A stretch of DNA of 64,000 nucleotides from Aldehydirespirator sp965204875 (lineage in GTDB: Bacteria > Actinomycetota > Acidimicrobiia > Acidimicrobiales > Aldehydirespiratoraceae), in contig OZ242020.1 in NCBI GenBank assembly GCA_965204875.1, forward strand, positions 558,001 to 622,000, in the 5' to 3' direction. Each line of letters opens with the position of its first letter. Within the stretch, counting starts at the first letter, position 1. The position numbers and the translations under genes were made by a program. The notes under the pieces were generated by a model, which was not told where the DNA came from, made no database searches, and saw only the letters and a program-made list of their open reading frames with translations. This document shows positions 32,030 through 41,048 of the stretch, piece by piece.

Positions 32030-33061
32030 CTAGCCCTGCCCGCCTGAGGTCTCCTTCACCGAGGACTTGCCGGCGGAGATCCACGGCATCATCGCCCGCA
32101 GCTCGGCTCCGACCCTCTCCACGGGGTGCTCGTGACCGTCCGCCTCCAGCCTCAGGAAGTCAGCGCGCCCGGAGCGGCTCTCGGCCACCCACTCCCGCGC
32201 GAAGGAGCCGTCGCGCACCTCGGCCAGGATGCGGCCCATCTCGGCGCGCACCGCGTCGTTGATGATGCGCGGGCCCCTTGTCAGGTCGCCGTACTCGGCG
32301 GTGTCCGACACCGAGTAGCGCATCCCGGCGATGCCCTCCTCATACATCAGGTCGACGATCAGCTTCAGCTCGTGCAGGCACTCGAAGTAGGCCACCTCCG
32401 GCTGGTAGCCGGCGTTCACCAGCGTCTCGAACCCGGCCTGCACCAGCGCGGTGGTGCCGCCGCACAGCACGGCCTGCTCACCGAACAGGTCGGTCTCGGT
32501 CTCCTCTGTGAAGGTCGTCTCGATCAGCCCGGCCCTGGCCCCGCCGATGGCGTCGGCATAGGCCAGCGCCAGGCGCAGCGCCGAGCCCGAGGCATCCTGC
32601 TCCACCGCCACCAGGCAGGGCACGCCCCCGCCCTCGGCGTAGGTGCGGCGCACCAGATGGCCGGGGCCCTTGGGCGCCACCATGCACACGTCCACCGACT
32701 CGGGCGGGGTGATCAGCCCGAAGCGGATGTTGAAGCCGTGCGCGAAGAACAGCGCCTCGCCGGGCGCCAGGTTGGGCGCCACGTGCTCGGTGTAGATGGC
32801 GCCCATCTCGGTGTCGGGCATCAGCATCATCGTGACGTCGGCCTCGGCGACCGCAGCGCCGATGGGCATCACCTCGAGTCCGGCGTCGCGGGCCAGGGCC
32901 TGGGACGACGAACCGTGGCGCAGGCCGACCCGCACATCGATCCCCGACTCCTTCAGGTTGAGGGCGTGGGCGTGACCCTGGGAGCCGTAGCCGAGCACGG
33001 CCACCCGCCGGTCGTTGATGAGCGAGCGTTCCACATCCCGCTCGTAGTAGATGTTCGCCAC
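32030..33061 (-). CDS. ilvC: Ketol-acid reductoisomerase
   Basis: IlvC converts 2-acetolactate to dihydroxyisovalerate with NADPH and Mg2+. The 343-residue protein has VAVLGYGSQGHAHALNLKES (cofactor loop), VAPKGPGHLVRRTYAEGGG, the metal-ligand ETETDLFGEQAVLCGG and the C-terminal GMRYSVSDTAEYGDL. It is a class I enzyme by length. It lies 132 bp downstream of ilvN on the same strand. The last residues (SSVKETSGGQG) form a short tail. Confidence 0.97.
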   Translation of the reverse strand: MANIYYERDVERSLINDRRVAVLGYGSQGHAHALNLKESGIDVRVGLRHGSSSQALARDAGLEVMPIGAAVAEADVTMMLMPDTEMGAIYTEHVAPNLAPGEALFFAHGFNIRFGLITPPESVDVCMVAPKGPGHLVRRTYAEGGGVPCLVAVEQDASGSALRLALAYADAIGGARAGLIETTFTEETETDLFGEQAVLCGGTTALVQAGFETLVNAGYQPEVAYFECLHELKLIVDLMYEEGIAGMRYSVSDTAEYGDLTRGPRIINDAVRAEMGRILAEVRDGSFAREWVAESRSGRADFLRLEADGHEHPVERVGAELRAMMPWISAGKSSVKETSGGQG

Positions 33062-33193
33062 GGGCGTCCTTTCTGTGTTGTTATCCGCCGGTCGCCTGCC
33101 GGCCGGTGCCGGTCAGCAATGCTGTCTGTCGTTCGAGGAGGAGGAGGGGAAGGAGGTCGTTCTCTGCCGGGTCTCTTGCCGGGTCTCTGCCGG

Positions 33194-33706
33194 TCAGGCG
33201 CCGAGGGAGCGCAGTGCCACCCGGCCGGTTCTTTGCAGCTGGACGATGCCGAAGGCTCGCAGGCGGTCGGCGAACTCGTCGAGGCGGGCCGGGCGGGCCG
33301 ACAGCGACAGCATCATCTGCATCTGGTTCTCGTCGAGCACGAAGGCCCGGAAGTCGTCGATGACCTCCAGCAGCTCGTGGCGGCGCCCGCCGCCGGCGTC
33401 GACGGCGACCGTCACCAGCATCAGCTCGCGCTCCACCGCCTCGCCGGGGTCGAGCTGGCTGATGTCGACCACGTTGATCAGCTTGTCCAGCTGCTTCACC
33501 ACCTGCTCCAGCGGGGCCGACTCCAGGTCCACCGTGAAGGTGATGCGGCTGAAGCGCCGGTTCATGGTCGGCGCGACCGCCAGCGACTCGATGTTGAAGC
33601 CGCGCCGCGCAAAGAGTCCGGCCACACGGGCGAGCACGCCCGGCTTGTTCTCGACCGTCGTGACGATGGTCTGGAACCGGTGCGAGGCATCCGCCGTGGC
33701 GGTCAT
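33194..33706 (-). CDS. ilvN: Acetolactate synthase small (regulatory) subunit
   Basis: The 170-residue ACT-domain protein mediates valine feedback inhibition of the large subunit. The N-terminus has TIVTTVENKPGVLARVAGLF and ARRGFNIESLAV, hallmarks of IlvN/IlvH. ATG at 33706 overlaps the large-subunit stop codon by ATGA, and GGACCCGTCCCAGCG precedes it. It is followed by ilvC after 132 bp. Confidence 0.95.
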   Translation of the reverse strand: MTATADASHRFQTIVTTVENKPGVLARVAGLFARRGFNIESLAVAPTMNRRFSRITFTVDLESAPLEQVVKQLDKLINVVDISQLDPGEAVERELMLVTVAVDAGGGRRHELLEVIDDFRAFVLDENQMQMMLSLSARPARLDEFADRLRAFGIVQLQRTGRVALRSLGA

Positions 33707-35436
33707 CGCTGGGACGGGTCCACGACGATCTCGGAGTTGCTGCGCCCGGCCGGGACCATCGGGTAGACGTTCTCCCCCGCGGCGCTGCGGAACTCCAGCA
33801 CCACCGGCCGGTCATCGACCTCGTTGGCCTTGGCGATAGCCGGGGCGACCTCCTCGGGCGCCTCCACCCGCAACGCCACGCAGCCCATCGCCTCGGCCCA
33901 CTTCACGTAGTCGGGGATCTCGTGGGAGAGGTAGACCTCGCTGTAGCGCTCCGCGTAGAACATCTCCTGCCACTGGCGCACCATGCCCAGATAGGCGTTG
34001 TTGAACAGCGCGACCTTGATGCCGATGCGCTCGACGGAGGCGGTGACCAGCTCCTGCGCGGTCATCTGGAAGCAGCCGTCGCCGTCGACGGCCCACACCA
34101 TCCGGTCGGGCATCCCCACCTTGGCGCCGATGGCCGCCGGGATGGAGAACCCCATCGTGCCGAGGCCGCCGGAGTTCACCCAGGTGTAGGGATGGTCGAA
34201 TCGCCAGTACTGGCTGGCCCACATCTGGTGCTGTCCCACGCCGGAGGTGACGATGGTGTCGTCGGGGGTTGAGTCGCGCAGCACCTCCAGCACGTGCTGG
34301 GGTTTGAGCAGGCCGCCCGGCTCGGACGGCTCGTAGACGAGCGGGTAGCGCTCCTGCCAGCCGCTGATCTGCGAGCGCCAGGCGCCGCGCTCGGGCTGCG
34401 CCTCGCGGCCGCCGCACTCGCGCAGCGCCCTGGTCAGCTCGGAGATCACCTGCTTGCAGTCGCCGCGGATCGCCACGTCGGCGGCGCGCACCTTGCCCAG
34501 CTCGGCAGCGTCTATGTCCACGTGGATGACCTTGGCGTCCGGCGCGAAGCCGTCGAGGCGCCCGGTCACCCTGTCGTCGAAGCGGGCGCCGAGGGCGATG
34601 AGCAGATCGGAGTTCTGCATGGCCGTGACCGCGGTGTAGTTGCCGTGCATGCCCGGCATGCCCAGGCACAGCTCGTGGCTGTCGGGGAAGCCGCCCCGGG
34701 CCATGAGCGTGGTGACCACCGGTATCTCGACGAGCTCGGCAAGCTCGCGCAGCTCCTCTGCGGCCCGGGCCTTGAGGATCCCGCCGCCGGCGTAGAGCAC
34801 GGGGCGGTGCGCCTCGCAGATGAGCCGGGCCGCGGCCGCCACCAGCTCGGGATCGCCCGCTGCCGCGGGCCGGTATCCGGGCAGTTCCATGACGTCGTCG
34901 GAGGGCTCGTACCAGGTCATGGCCGAGCGGGGGTTGTTGGGGTCGACGATGTCCTTGGGGATGTCCACCAGCACCGGGCCGGGCCGCCCGGTCGTGGCGA
35001 TGTGGAAGGCCTCGTGCACGATGCGGGGTATGTCCTGCGCCTCGGTGACGAGGAAGTTGTGCTTGGTGACCGACATGGTTATGCCGGTGGTGTCGCATTC
35101 CTGGAAGGCGTCGGTGCCGATGGCGGCGTAGGGCACCTGCCCGGTGATGCAGACCAGCGGGATCGAGTCCATGTAGGCGTCGCAGAGCGCGGTGACGGCG
35201 TTGGTGGCGCCCGGCCCGGAGGTGATCATCACCACGCCGGGGCGGCCCGTGGCGTGGGCGTAGCCCTCGGCCATGTGCCCGGCGCCCTGCTCGTGTCGCA
35301 CCAGGATGTGGCGGATGGATGACTCGATGATCGGGTCGTACACCGGCAGGATCGCTCCGCCCGGAAGCCCGAACACCACTTCGGTGCCCTCACGCTCGAG
35401 GGTCTTGATGAGTGCCTGTCCGCCGTTCATTTCCAT
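33703..35436 (-). CDS. ilvB: Acetolactate synthase large subunit
   Basis: This ThDP-dependent enzyme condenses pyruvate (or pyruvate plus 2-oxobutyrate) in branched-chain amino acid synthesis. The 577-residue sequence starts MEMNGGQALIKTLEREG, contains the catalytic Glu in FGLPGGAILPVYD...RHEQGAGHMAEGYA, DDRVTGRLDGFAPDAK, and the ThDP motif VDGDGCFQMTAQELVTA...NNAYLGMV. Of two tandem ATGs, 35436 and 35430, both are possible; the longer frame to 35646 runs through repeats and is not family-like. The 5' region carries a duplicated ribosome-binding site and a 9-codon leader, so initiation may be coupled. Confidence 0.96.
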   Translation of the reverse strand: MEMNGGQALIKTLEREGTEVVFGLPGGAILPVYDPIIESSIRHILVRHEQGAGHMAEGYAHATGRPGVVMITSGPGATNAVTALCDAYMDSIPLVCITGQVPYAAIGTDAFQECDTTGITMSVTKHNFLVTEAQDIPRIVHEAFHIATTGRPGPVLVDIPKDIVDPNNPRSAMTWYEPSDDVMELPGYRPAAAGDPELVAAAARLICEAHRPVLYAGGGILKARAAEELRELAELVEIPVVTTLMARGGFPDSHELCLGMPGMHGNYTAVTAMQNSDLLIALGARFDDRVTGRLDGFAPDAKVIHVDIDAAELGKVRAADVAIRGDCKQVISELTRALRECGGREAQPERGAWRSQISGWQERYPLVYEPSEPGGLLKPQHVLEVLRDSTPDDTIVTSGVGQHQMWASQYWRFDHPYTWVNSGGLGTMGFSIPAAIGAKVGMPDRMVWAVDGDGCFQMTAQELVTASVERIGIKVALFNNAYLGMVRQWQEMFYAERYSEVYLSHEIPDYVKWAEAMGCVALRVEAPEEVAPAIAKANEVDDRPVVLEFRSAAGENVYPMVPAGRSNSEIVVDPSQR

Positions 35437-35470
35437 GGTCGGGTCCTCTTCTCCATGGTCGGGTCCTCTT
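35427..35470 (-). promoter_or_regulatory. Duplicated ilvB translation start with 9-codon leader
   Basis: AAGAGGACCCGACCATGGA occurs twice (complement of 35432-35450 and 35452-35470). The upstream ATG opens MEKRTRPWK and stops with a TGA (35429-35427) overlapping the second ilvB ATG (35430-35428). The leader has no Ile, Leu or Val codons, so it is not a classical attenuator peptide; it looks like a translational coupler made by a 20-bp duplication. Confidence 0.6.
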
Positions 35471-36038
35471 CGACGAAGGTCTTGCTTGGTGGGTTGATCG
35501 GGTCTGTGGGTTGTGATCGGGTTTCGGGGATTGATCGGGTCTGGGGGTTGGTCGGGTTCGGGGATTGATCGGGTCTGGGGGTTGGTCGGGTTCGGGGAAC
35601 GCAACGGCCACGCGAAACGACCTCCCGTAGGGGAGGCCTTGCGCACGATCGGTTGGGGACGCGAGCGTGCGCTAGGCCACAGGTACTACCAGGGGGGTCG
35701 CAGCGGCGCTCACAGAGTCCAAGTATGGCCGCTTGATCCGGCTACTGCAACCGCCGCGGGCCACGCATCCTCCCTCGCTGCCGCCGGGCCGCTCCGCTCG
35801 GCCTCACAGCGCCGGCGCGATGCAAGCGCGCCAAAAGTGTCGGCGGGCGGGTGCCTGAGAGCAGCCGCTCCACAGCCTGGGCTCGGTGCCGACCCTCAGC
35901 AGGTGTCGGCCGGGCGGGTGCCGGAAGTGGCTGCTCCGTAGCCTGGCGCGATGCCGGCGCGCCGGAGGTCAGAGCTAGCTTGGCACCTCCCTCGACGGGG
36001 CGGCTAGCGCGATGCCCGCGCTCCGGAGGTCAGACGGC
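35437..36038. other. 600-bp repeat-rich intergenic region between ilvB and the MATE gene
   Basis: No gene was recognised here. It holds the duplicated ilvB start, then 34-bp units at 35526-35559 and 35560-35593 plus a partial copy before them, built from GATCGGGTCTGGGGGTTGGT. Closer to the MATE gene, degenerate units at about 35815-36033 include a 61-bp duplication (35943 and 36004) that carries CGCGATGCC and GGAGGTCAGA. The ilvB promoter should be here but I could not pinpoint it. Confidence 0.7.
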
Positions 36039-37376
36039 TTGAACTCTGCCGGTTTGAGGTCGCTGCGCTGGAGTCGCGACGACCGCGAGATCTGGCGGCT
36101 GGCGTGGCCCGCGCTCGGCGCGCTGGTGGCCGAGCCGCTCTACGTGCTGGCCGACACGGCGATCGTGGGCCGCATCGGCACGCCGCAGCTGGGCGGGCTG
36201 GCGGTGGCCGCCTCGATACTGCTGACGGCGCACGCCATGTTCATCTTCCTCGCCTACGGCACCACGGCCGCGGTGGCCCGCCTGATCGGCGCCGGAGAGC
36301 ACCGGCGCGCCGCGCACCAGGCCACCCAGAGCATCTGGCTGGCGCTGATCGCGGGCGCGGTGCTGGCAGCAGCGGGTTTCGTGCTGGCGCCGGCGCTGGT
36401 GGACGCGCTCGGCGGCGACGACGGAGAGGTTCGCCACAACGCGCTGGTGTACCTGCGCATCTCGCTGTTCGGCCTGCCCGCCATGCTGGTGGTGCTCGCC
36501 GGGGTGGGCTACCTGCGCGGCGTCCAGGACACCCGGCGGCCCTTCGCTGTGGCGCTGGCCTCTGCCGTCGGCAACCTGGTGCTGGAGATCGTGCTGGTGT
36601 ACGGCTTCGGCCAGGGCATCGGCGCGTCCGCGCTGTCCACTGTGATCGCCCAGACTGCGGCAGCGGCAATATTCGTGTGGTGGATCGCCGCGGCCGTGTC
36701 GCGCCACGGCGTGGGTCTGCGGCCCGACCCGGCGGCGATCAGGCGCCTGGCAAGGGTGGGCTTCGATCTGCTGATCCGCACCACGGCGCTGCGTGTCAGC
36801 CTCACGGTGACCGTCGCAGCCGCGGCCCGCATCGGCACCGCCGACCTGGCCGCGCACCAGATCGCCTTCGAGGTCTGGACCGTGCTGGCGCTGATCCTCG
36901 ACGCGGTGGCGATCGCCGGGCAGGCCCTGATCGGCCAGGCCCTGGGCGCCAGCCGGCCCGAACGCGCCCGGGCGCTGGGTCGCCGCATGATCGGCTGGGG
37001 GGCGGCCGCCGGCGTGATGACCGGCACCGTGGTGCTAGCGGTGTCGCCGCTGCTGCCCGGCATCTTCACCAACGATCCCGCTGTGGTCGCGCTCACCGGT
37101 TTCGTGCTGCTGCACGTCGGATTCTCTCAGCCCGCCGCAGGCGTGGTGTTCGCGCTGGACGGTGCTCTGATCGGAGCGGGCGACCTCCGCTTCCTGGCAG
37201 CGTCGATGGTCGGCGCGGGCGTGGTGCTCGTAGGTGCCGGAATGCTGGTGGTGGCAGCCGGCGCCGGCATCGGCTGGCTGTGGGCCGCGATGCACGCCTG
37301 GATAGCAGCCCGCCTGACCATGATGCTGTGGCGCTTCACCGGCAACGCCTGGCAGGTCACCGGCGCCGAACGCTAG
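36039..37376 (+). CDS. MATE-family efflux transporter (DinF-like)
   Basis: MATE exporters expel drugs or metabolites using Na+ or H+. The protein has about 12 hydrophobic helices, starting LAWPALGALVAEPLYVLADT and AIVGRIGTPQLGGLAVAAS, both typical of the DinF branch, with the second repeat at HQIAFEVWTVLALILDAVAI. I preferred TTG at 36039, which lies 8 bp after a perfect GGAGGT, to ATG at 36012, which falls inside a duplicated 5' segment. The substrate is unknown. Confidence 0.9.
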   Translation: MNSAGLRSLRWSRDDREIWRLAWPALGALVAEPLYVLADTAIVGRIGTPQLGGLAVAASILLTAHAMFIFLAYGTTAAVARLIGAGEHRRAAHQATQSIWLALIAGAVLAAAGFVLAPALVDALGGDDGEVRHNALVYLRISLFGLPAMLVVLAGVGYLRGVQDTRRPFAVALASAVGNLVLEIVLVYGFGQGIGASALSTVIAQTAAAAIFVWWIAAAVSRHGVGLRPDPAAIRRLARVGFDLLIRTTALRVSLTVTVAAAARIGTADLAAHQIAFEVWTVLALILDAVAIAGQALIGQALGASRPERARALGRRMIGWGAAAGVMTGTVVLAVSPLLPGIFTNDPAVVALTGFVLLHVGFSQPAAGVVFALDGALIGAGDLRFLAASMVGAGVVLVGAGMLVVAAGAGIGWLWAAMHAWIAARLTMMLWRFTGNAWQVTGAER

Positions 37377-37420
37377 AGCCCCAACAGAGCAGCTCGGGAC
37401 CCGCCGCAACCGCAAAGCCG

Positions 37421-37588
37421 ATTGCGATCTACGGGATCTCCCTCCTACAAGCAGCCGAAGACTCCTGGGCGGGCTACCCGCATCTGCGCGAGGGGATGAT
37501 CGTGGAGCCTCCCCGCAGGTTCCGCTGGTATCGCGCGCTTCGGCGCTCGCAAGCTGAGGCGGCTTCTAGGGTCAACCCCGGGGCCTGA
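37421..37588 (+). pseudogene. Protein-like fragment without a start codon
   Basis: After the MATE stop codon, a frame reads IAIYGISLLQAAEDSWAGYP, then HLREGMIVEPPRRFRWYRAL and ends ASRVNPGA-stop. Its residue mix looks like real coding sequence, unlike the shadow frames around it, but no start codon precedes it except one at MIVEPP. I recognise no family. It may be the tail of a lost gene. Confidence 0.25.
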
Positions 37589-37617
37589 CGGCCGCTACCC
37601 CCAATATCGACAGAACT

Positions 37618-39081
37618 CTAGGTCGTTTGGGACTTCTGCATCAGGAGGCGGTTCACGGCCGCTCCGTCGGCTCGGCCCCTTGTGGCCCGCATCACCAGGC
37701 CGGTGAAGAACCCGGCCATCTTCTTGCGGTCGGAGTCGTCGCCGGCGCAGAACCGATCCCACTCCACAGGGTGGCCTGCTATGACTCCGGCGACGGTCGC
37801 CTCGAGATCATCCGATGGCATCGCCTCGAAGCCGCGGCGCCCGGCGATGACCTCCGGCGCGTCGCCCGACTCGGCCATCTCCGCCAGCACCTGCTTGGCC
37901 TGGGTGGCGCTCAACCGGCCCCTGGACTCCATGTCGATCAGCTCGGCCAGAGCGGCCGGGGTCACACCCGACCAGCCGCCGGCGGGCAGGTCGTTGCAGA
38001 CCCGAGTGGCCGCGAGGGCAGGATCGGCGCCCGCGGCGATGGCCTCCCCCACCAGGACGTCCTGGCCGCGCTCAACCAGCAGCGCCGCGTCCTCATCGGA
38101 AACGGCGCCGGAGCCCACCGCGACCAGCGCGGCGCGGCGCTTTGCGGGGAGGGCGGGCAGCGCGGCGTCGATCTCGGCAATGGCCTCCGCCGACGGTGCG
38201 AGCGGCAGCAGGTCGGGATCCTGGAAGTAGCGGTAGTCCTCGGCATCCTCCTTGGAGCGACCGGCGGTGGTGCGCCCCGACGCCTCGTCCCAGTGGCGGG
38301 TCTCCTGGTGGGGCCGCTCGCCCGCGGACCACAACTCGACGTGGCGGCGGGCCTCATAGACGATGGCTCGCCCCAGAGACCGCAGCGAGCTCAGGTTCTT
38401 GATCTCGCAGCGGGTGCGCAACTCCCCGGAGCCGGAGGGCCGCACCGAGACGTTGGCGTCCACCCGCATCGATCCCTCCTCCATCCGGGCGTCGGACACC
38501 CCCGTGGCCAGCAGGATCGCCCGCAGCTCGCGCACGAAGGCGCGGGCCTGCTCGGCGCTGCGGATGTCGGGACGGCTCACGATCTCCACGAGGGGAACGC
38601 CCGCCCGGTTGTAGTCCACGAGCGCGTAGGCGGCGTCGTGGATGCGCCCGCCGCCGCCGACGTGGACGGTCTTGCCGGTGTCCTCCTCGATGTGTGCCCG
38701 CTCGATGCCGACGCTGTGGCCGCCTGCAAGGTCGAGGCGGCCGTCGACGCAGGTGGGCTGGTCGTACTGGGAGATCTGGTAGTCCTTGGGCATGTCCGGG
38801 TAGAAGTAGTTCTTGCGGGCGAACACCGCCGGGCGCACCTCGCAGCCCAGCGCCCGGCCCAGGCGCATCGCCCGCTGCACCGCCGCGGCGTTGACCACGG
38901 GCAGCGATCCCGGCAGGCCCAGGCAGACCGGGCAGACGTTGGTGTTCGGCTCGTCGCCGAAGCGGTTGGCGCAGCCGCAGAACAGCTTGGTGGCCGTGCT
39001 CAGCTCCACATGCACCTCGAGTCCCACCACCAGCTCCCAACCCTCGGGCAGGGCCTGCTCGCGGGCGTTGGCGGCCATCAC
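37618..39081 (-). CDS. gatB: Asp/Glu-tRNA amidotransferase subunit B
   Basis: GatB activates misacylated Glu-tRNA(Gln) or Asp-tRNA(Asn) by phosphorylation, as part of GatCAB. The 487-residue protein starts with WELVVGLEVHVELSTATKLF, has the zinc site CGCANRF...NVCPVCLGLPGSLPV, DMPKDYQISQYDQP and HIEEDTGKTVH, then the YqeY-like tail ending NRLLMQKSQTT. It overlaps gatA by 4 bp. Gene order gatC-gatA-gatB is complete here. Confidence 0.97.
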   Translation of the reverse strand: MMAANAREQALPEGWELVVGLEVHVELSTATKLFCGCANRFGDEPNTNVCPVCLGLPGSLPVVNAAAVQRAMRLGRALGCEVRPAVFARKNYFYPDMPKDYQISQYDQPTCVDGRLDLAGGHSVGIERAHIEEDTGKTVHVGGGGRIHDAAYALVDYNRAGVPLVEIVSRPDIRSAEQARAFVRELRAILLATGVSDARMEEGSMRVDANVSVRPSGSGELRTRCEIKNLSSLRSLGRAIVYEARRHVELWSAGERPHQETRHWDEASGRTTAGRSKEDAEDYRYFQDPDLLPLAPSAEAIAEIDAALPALPAKRRAALVAVGSGAVSDEDAALLVERGQDVLVGEAIAAGADPALAATRVCNDLPAGGWSGVTPAALAELIDMESRGRLSATQAKQVLAEMAESGDAPEVIAGRRGFEAMPSDDLEATVAGVIAGHPVEWDRFCAGDDSDRKKMAGFFTGLVMRATRGRADGAAVNRLLMQKSQTT

Positions 39082-40568
39082 CGGGCCTGAGCTGGGCCCA
39101 TCGCGGGCGCGACCTGCTCGAGTACCGCCGCGGCACGGAACACCAGCGGCTCAGACAGCGCCGGACCCATCACCTGCACACCCACGGGCAACCCGTCGTC
39201 GCCGCAGCCATAGGGCACCGAGATCGCCGGATGGCCCGTGAGGTTGGAGGGGATCGTGCAAACGTCGTTGAGGTACATCAGCAGCGGGTCGGCGGTCTTG
39301 GAGCCCAACTCGAACGCGGTGGTCGGCGCCGCCGGGCAGATCAGCAGATCGACCTCCGCATACGCTTGCGCGAACTCGGCCAGCATCATCGTGCGCACCC
39401 GCAGCGCCTTGCCGTAGTAGGCGTCGTAGTAGCCCGCCGACAGGGCGTAGGTTCCCAGCATGATGCGGCGCTTGACCTCGGCGCCGAAGCCGTCGGTGCG
39501 GGTCGCCGCGTTCATCTCGGCCGCGGTGGCGCCGCCGGCGCGGAACCCGTAGCGAACCCCGTCGTAGCGCGCCAGGTTGGACGAGGCCTCCGCCGGCGCG
39601 ATCAGGTAGTAGGCCGACAGGCCGAGCACCGCGGAGGGCACCGACACCGTGCGCACCCGCGCGCCCGTGGCCTCCAGCGCGGTGGCGGCGTCGGTGACAC
39701 GCGCCGCGACATCGGCGGCGACGCCCTCGACCGTGGCTCCGGCCGAGGCGTCGCTGCCGCCGCCGCCGCCGTCGTCGCCACACAGCTCCGCGAGCACGCC
39801 GATCCGCAAGCCCTCTACGCCTCTGCCCAGCGCCGGGCCTACCGGCTCGACGGGCCGGTCGATCGATGTGGCGTCGAGCGGGTCGTGGCCGGCCATGGCC
39901 TCGTAGGTGGCCGCGGCGTCCGCGACGGTCGTCGCCAGCGGGCCGATCTGGTCGAGCGACGAGGCGAACGCCACCAGGCCGTAGCGCGACACACGCCCGT
40001 AGGTGGGCTTCATCCCCACCACCCCGCACAGGGCCGCAGGCTGGCGTATCGACCCGCCGGTGTCGGAGCCGAGCCCGAGGGGAGCGAAACCGGCCGCCAC
40101 CGCCGCAGCAGAGCCGCCGCTCGAGCCTCCGGGAGCGCGCCGGGTGTCGCGGGGGTTGCGGGTTGCGCCGTTGGCCGAGGTTTCGGTGGAGGATCCCATG
40201 GCGAACTCGTCGAGGTTGGTCTTGCCCACGGTCACTGCGCCCGCAGCAGCCAGGCGCTCGACGACGGTGGCGTTGTACGGCGGCCTCCAGCCTGCGAGCA
40301 TCCTCGACGAGCAGGTGGTCGGGATGCCCCGGGTGCACAGGTTGTCCTTGAGCGCCAGCGGCACCCCCGCCAGAGGCCCGACGGACTCGCCCCGAGCCAC
40401 GGCGTCGTCGATCCGGCCTGCCGCGGCGAGCGCCTCGTCGGCCAGCACCAGGTTGAAGGCGCGGATCTCGCCGTCGCGCGCCTCGATCAACTCCAAGTGC
40501 TCCTGCATCACTTGGCGAGCCGAGCGCTCACCGGAGGCCACGGCGGCTGCGAGCGCCAGCGCTGTCAC
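39078..40568 (-). CDS. gatA: Asp/Glu-tRNA amidotransferase subunit A
   Basis: GatA is the glutaminase subunit that supplies ammonia to GatB. The 496-residue amidase-fold protein shows the triad Lys in GVPLALKDNLCTRG, the glycine-rich PGGSSGGSAAAVAAG and the nucleophile region GLGSDTGGSIRQPAALCG. GTG at 40568 follows GGCGGGGAGCC and fits the family N-terminus (LALAAAVASGERSARQVM). An insert rich in Gly and Ser (GDDGGGGGSDASAG) sits between two helices. It overlaps gatB by ATGA and follows gatC by 22 bp. Confidence 0.96.
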   Translation of the reverse strand: MTALALAAAVASGERSARQVMQEHLELIEARDGEIRAFNLVLADEALAAAGRIDDAVARGESVGPLAGVPLALKDNLCTRGIPTTCSSRMLAGWRPPYNATVVERLAAAGAVTVGKTNLDEFAMGSSTETSANGATRNPRDTRRAPGGSSGGSAAAVAAGFAPLGLGSDTGGSIRQPAALCGVVGMKPTYGRVSRYGLVAFASSLDQIGPLATTVADAAATYEAMAGHDPLDATSIDRPVEPVGPALGRGVEGLRIGVLAELCGDDGGGGGSDASAGATVEGVAADVAARVTDAATALEATGARVRTVSVPSAVLGLSAYYLIAPAEASSNLARYDGVRYGFRAGGATAAEMNAATRTDGFGAEVKRRIMLGTYALSAGYYDAYYGKALRVRTMMLAEFAQAYAEVDLLICPAAPTTAFELGSKTADPLLMYLNDVCTIPSNLTGHPAISVPYGCGDDGLPVGVQVMGPALSEPLVFRAAAVLEQVAPAMGPAQAR

Positions 40569-40590
40569 GGCTCCCCGCCGAGTGCTGCCC

Positions 40591-40893
40591 TCACGGTGTC
40601 TCGCCGAGCAGTGGCGGCACCCTGAACTGGCCGTCGGTGACCGACGGCGCCTGGGCCAGAACCTCGCTGCGGTCCACCGACGGCCGGAGCTCGTCGGGGC
40701 GCAACACGTTGTGGGCGGGGATCGGATGAGAGGTGGGCTCGATACCTGACACATCCAGGGCCTCCACGTCGGCGGCGTGGTCGAGCACCGCGGAAAGCTG
40801 CGATGCGATCTCGTCCAGCTCGGTGTCGCTGAAGTTCAGCCGGGCGAGCCTCGCCACGTGCGCCGCCTCGTCTCTGGTGATGCGGCCGGACAC
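40591..40893 (-). CDS. gatC: Asp/Glu-tRNA amidotransferase subunit C
   Basis: GatC stabilises GatA-GatB by wrapping around their interface. This 100-residue protein reads ITRDEAAHVARLARLNFSDT, then LDEIASQLSAVLDHAADVEA, and ends with DGQFRVPPLLGE, all standard GatC features. It is the first gene of gatCAB. Confidence 0.96.
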   Translation of the reverse strand: MSGRITRDEAAHVARLARLNFSDTELDEIASQLSAVLDHAADVEALDVSGIEPTSHPIPAHNVLRPDELRPSVDRSEVLAQAPSVTDGQFRVPPLLGETP

Positions 40894-41048
40894 ATCACCC
40901 AGGTTAGGCGCAGCACTCGGCGGCGACGGGCGTGCGTGGACGTGCGTCGGCGTGTCGCTCGGCGGGATCGGGCTTCTAACCCCTGGAAACTCTCGCCCGT
41001 GGGCGCGGCGCGAACGGCTGCGGATGGCCGGGCATCGGGTGGCGACTT

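Noticed and set aside
36012..36038. ATG start for the MATE gene at 36012
   Set aside because: It lies in a duplicated 5' segment; TTG 36039 has a perfect GGAGGT 8 bp upstream. Both keep the frame, so this only moves the start.
37627..39090. 487-codon open frame on the + strand, opposite gatB
   Set aside because: It mirrors gatB codon for codon. High-G+C genes commonly leave their antisense frame open, and its product has no family-like motifs.
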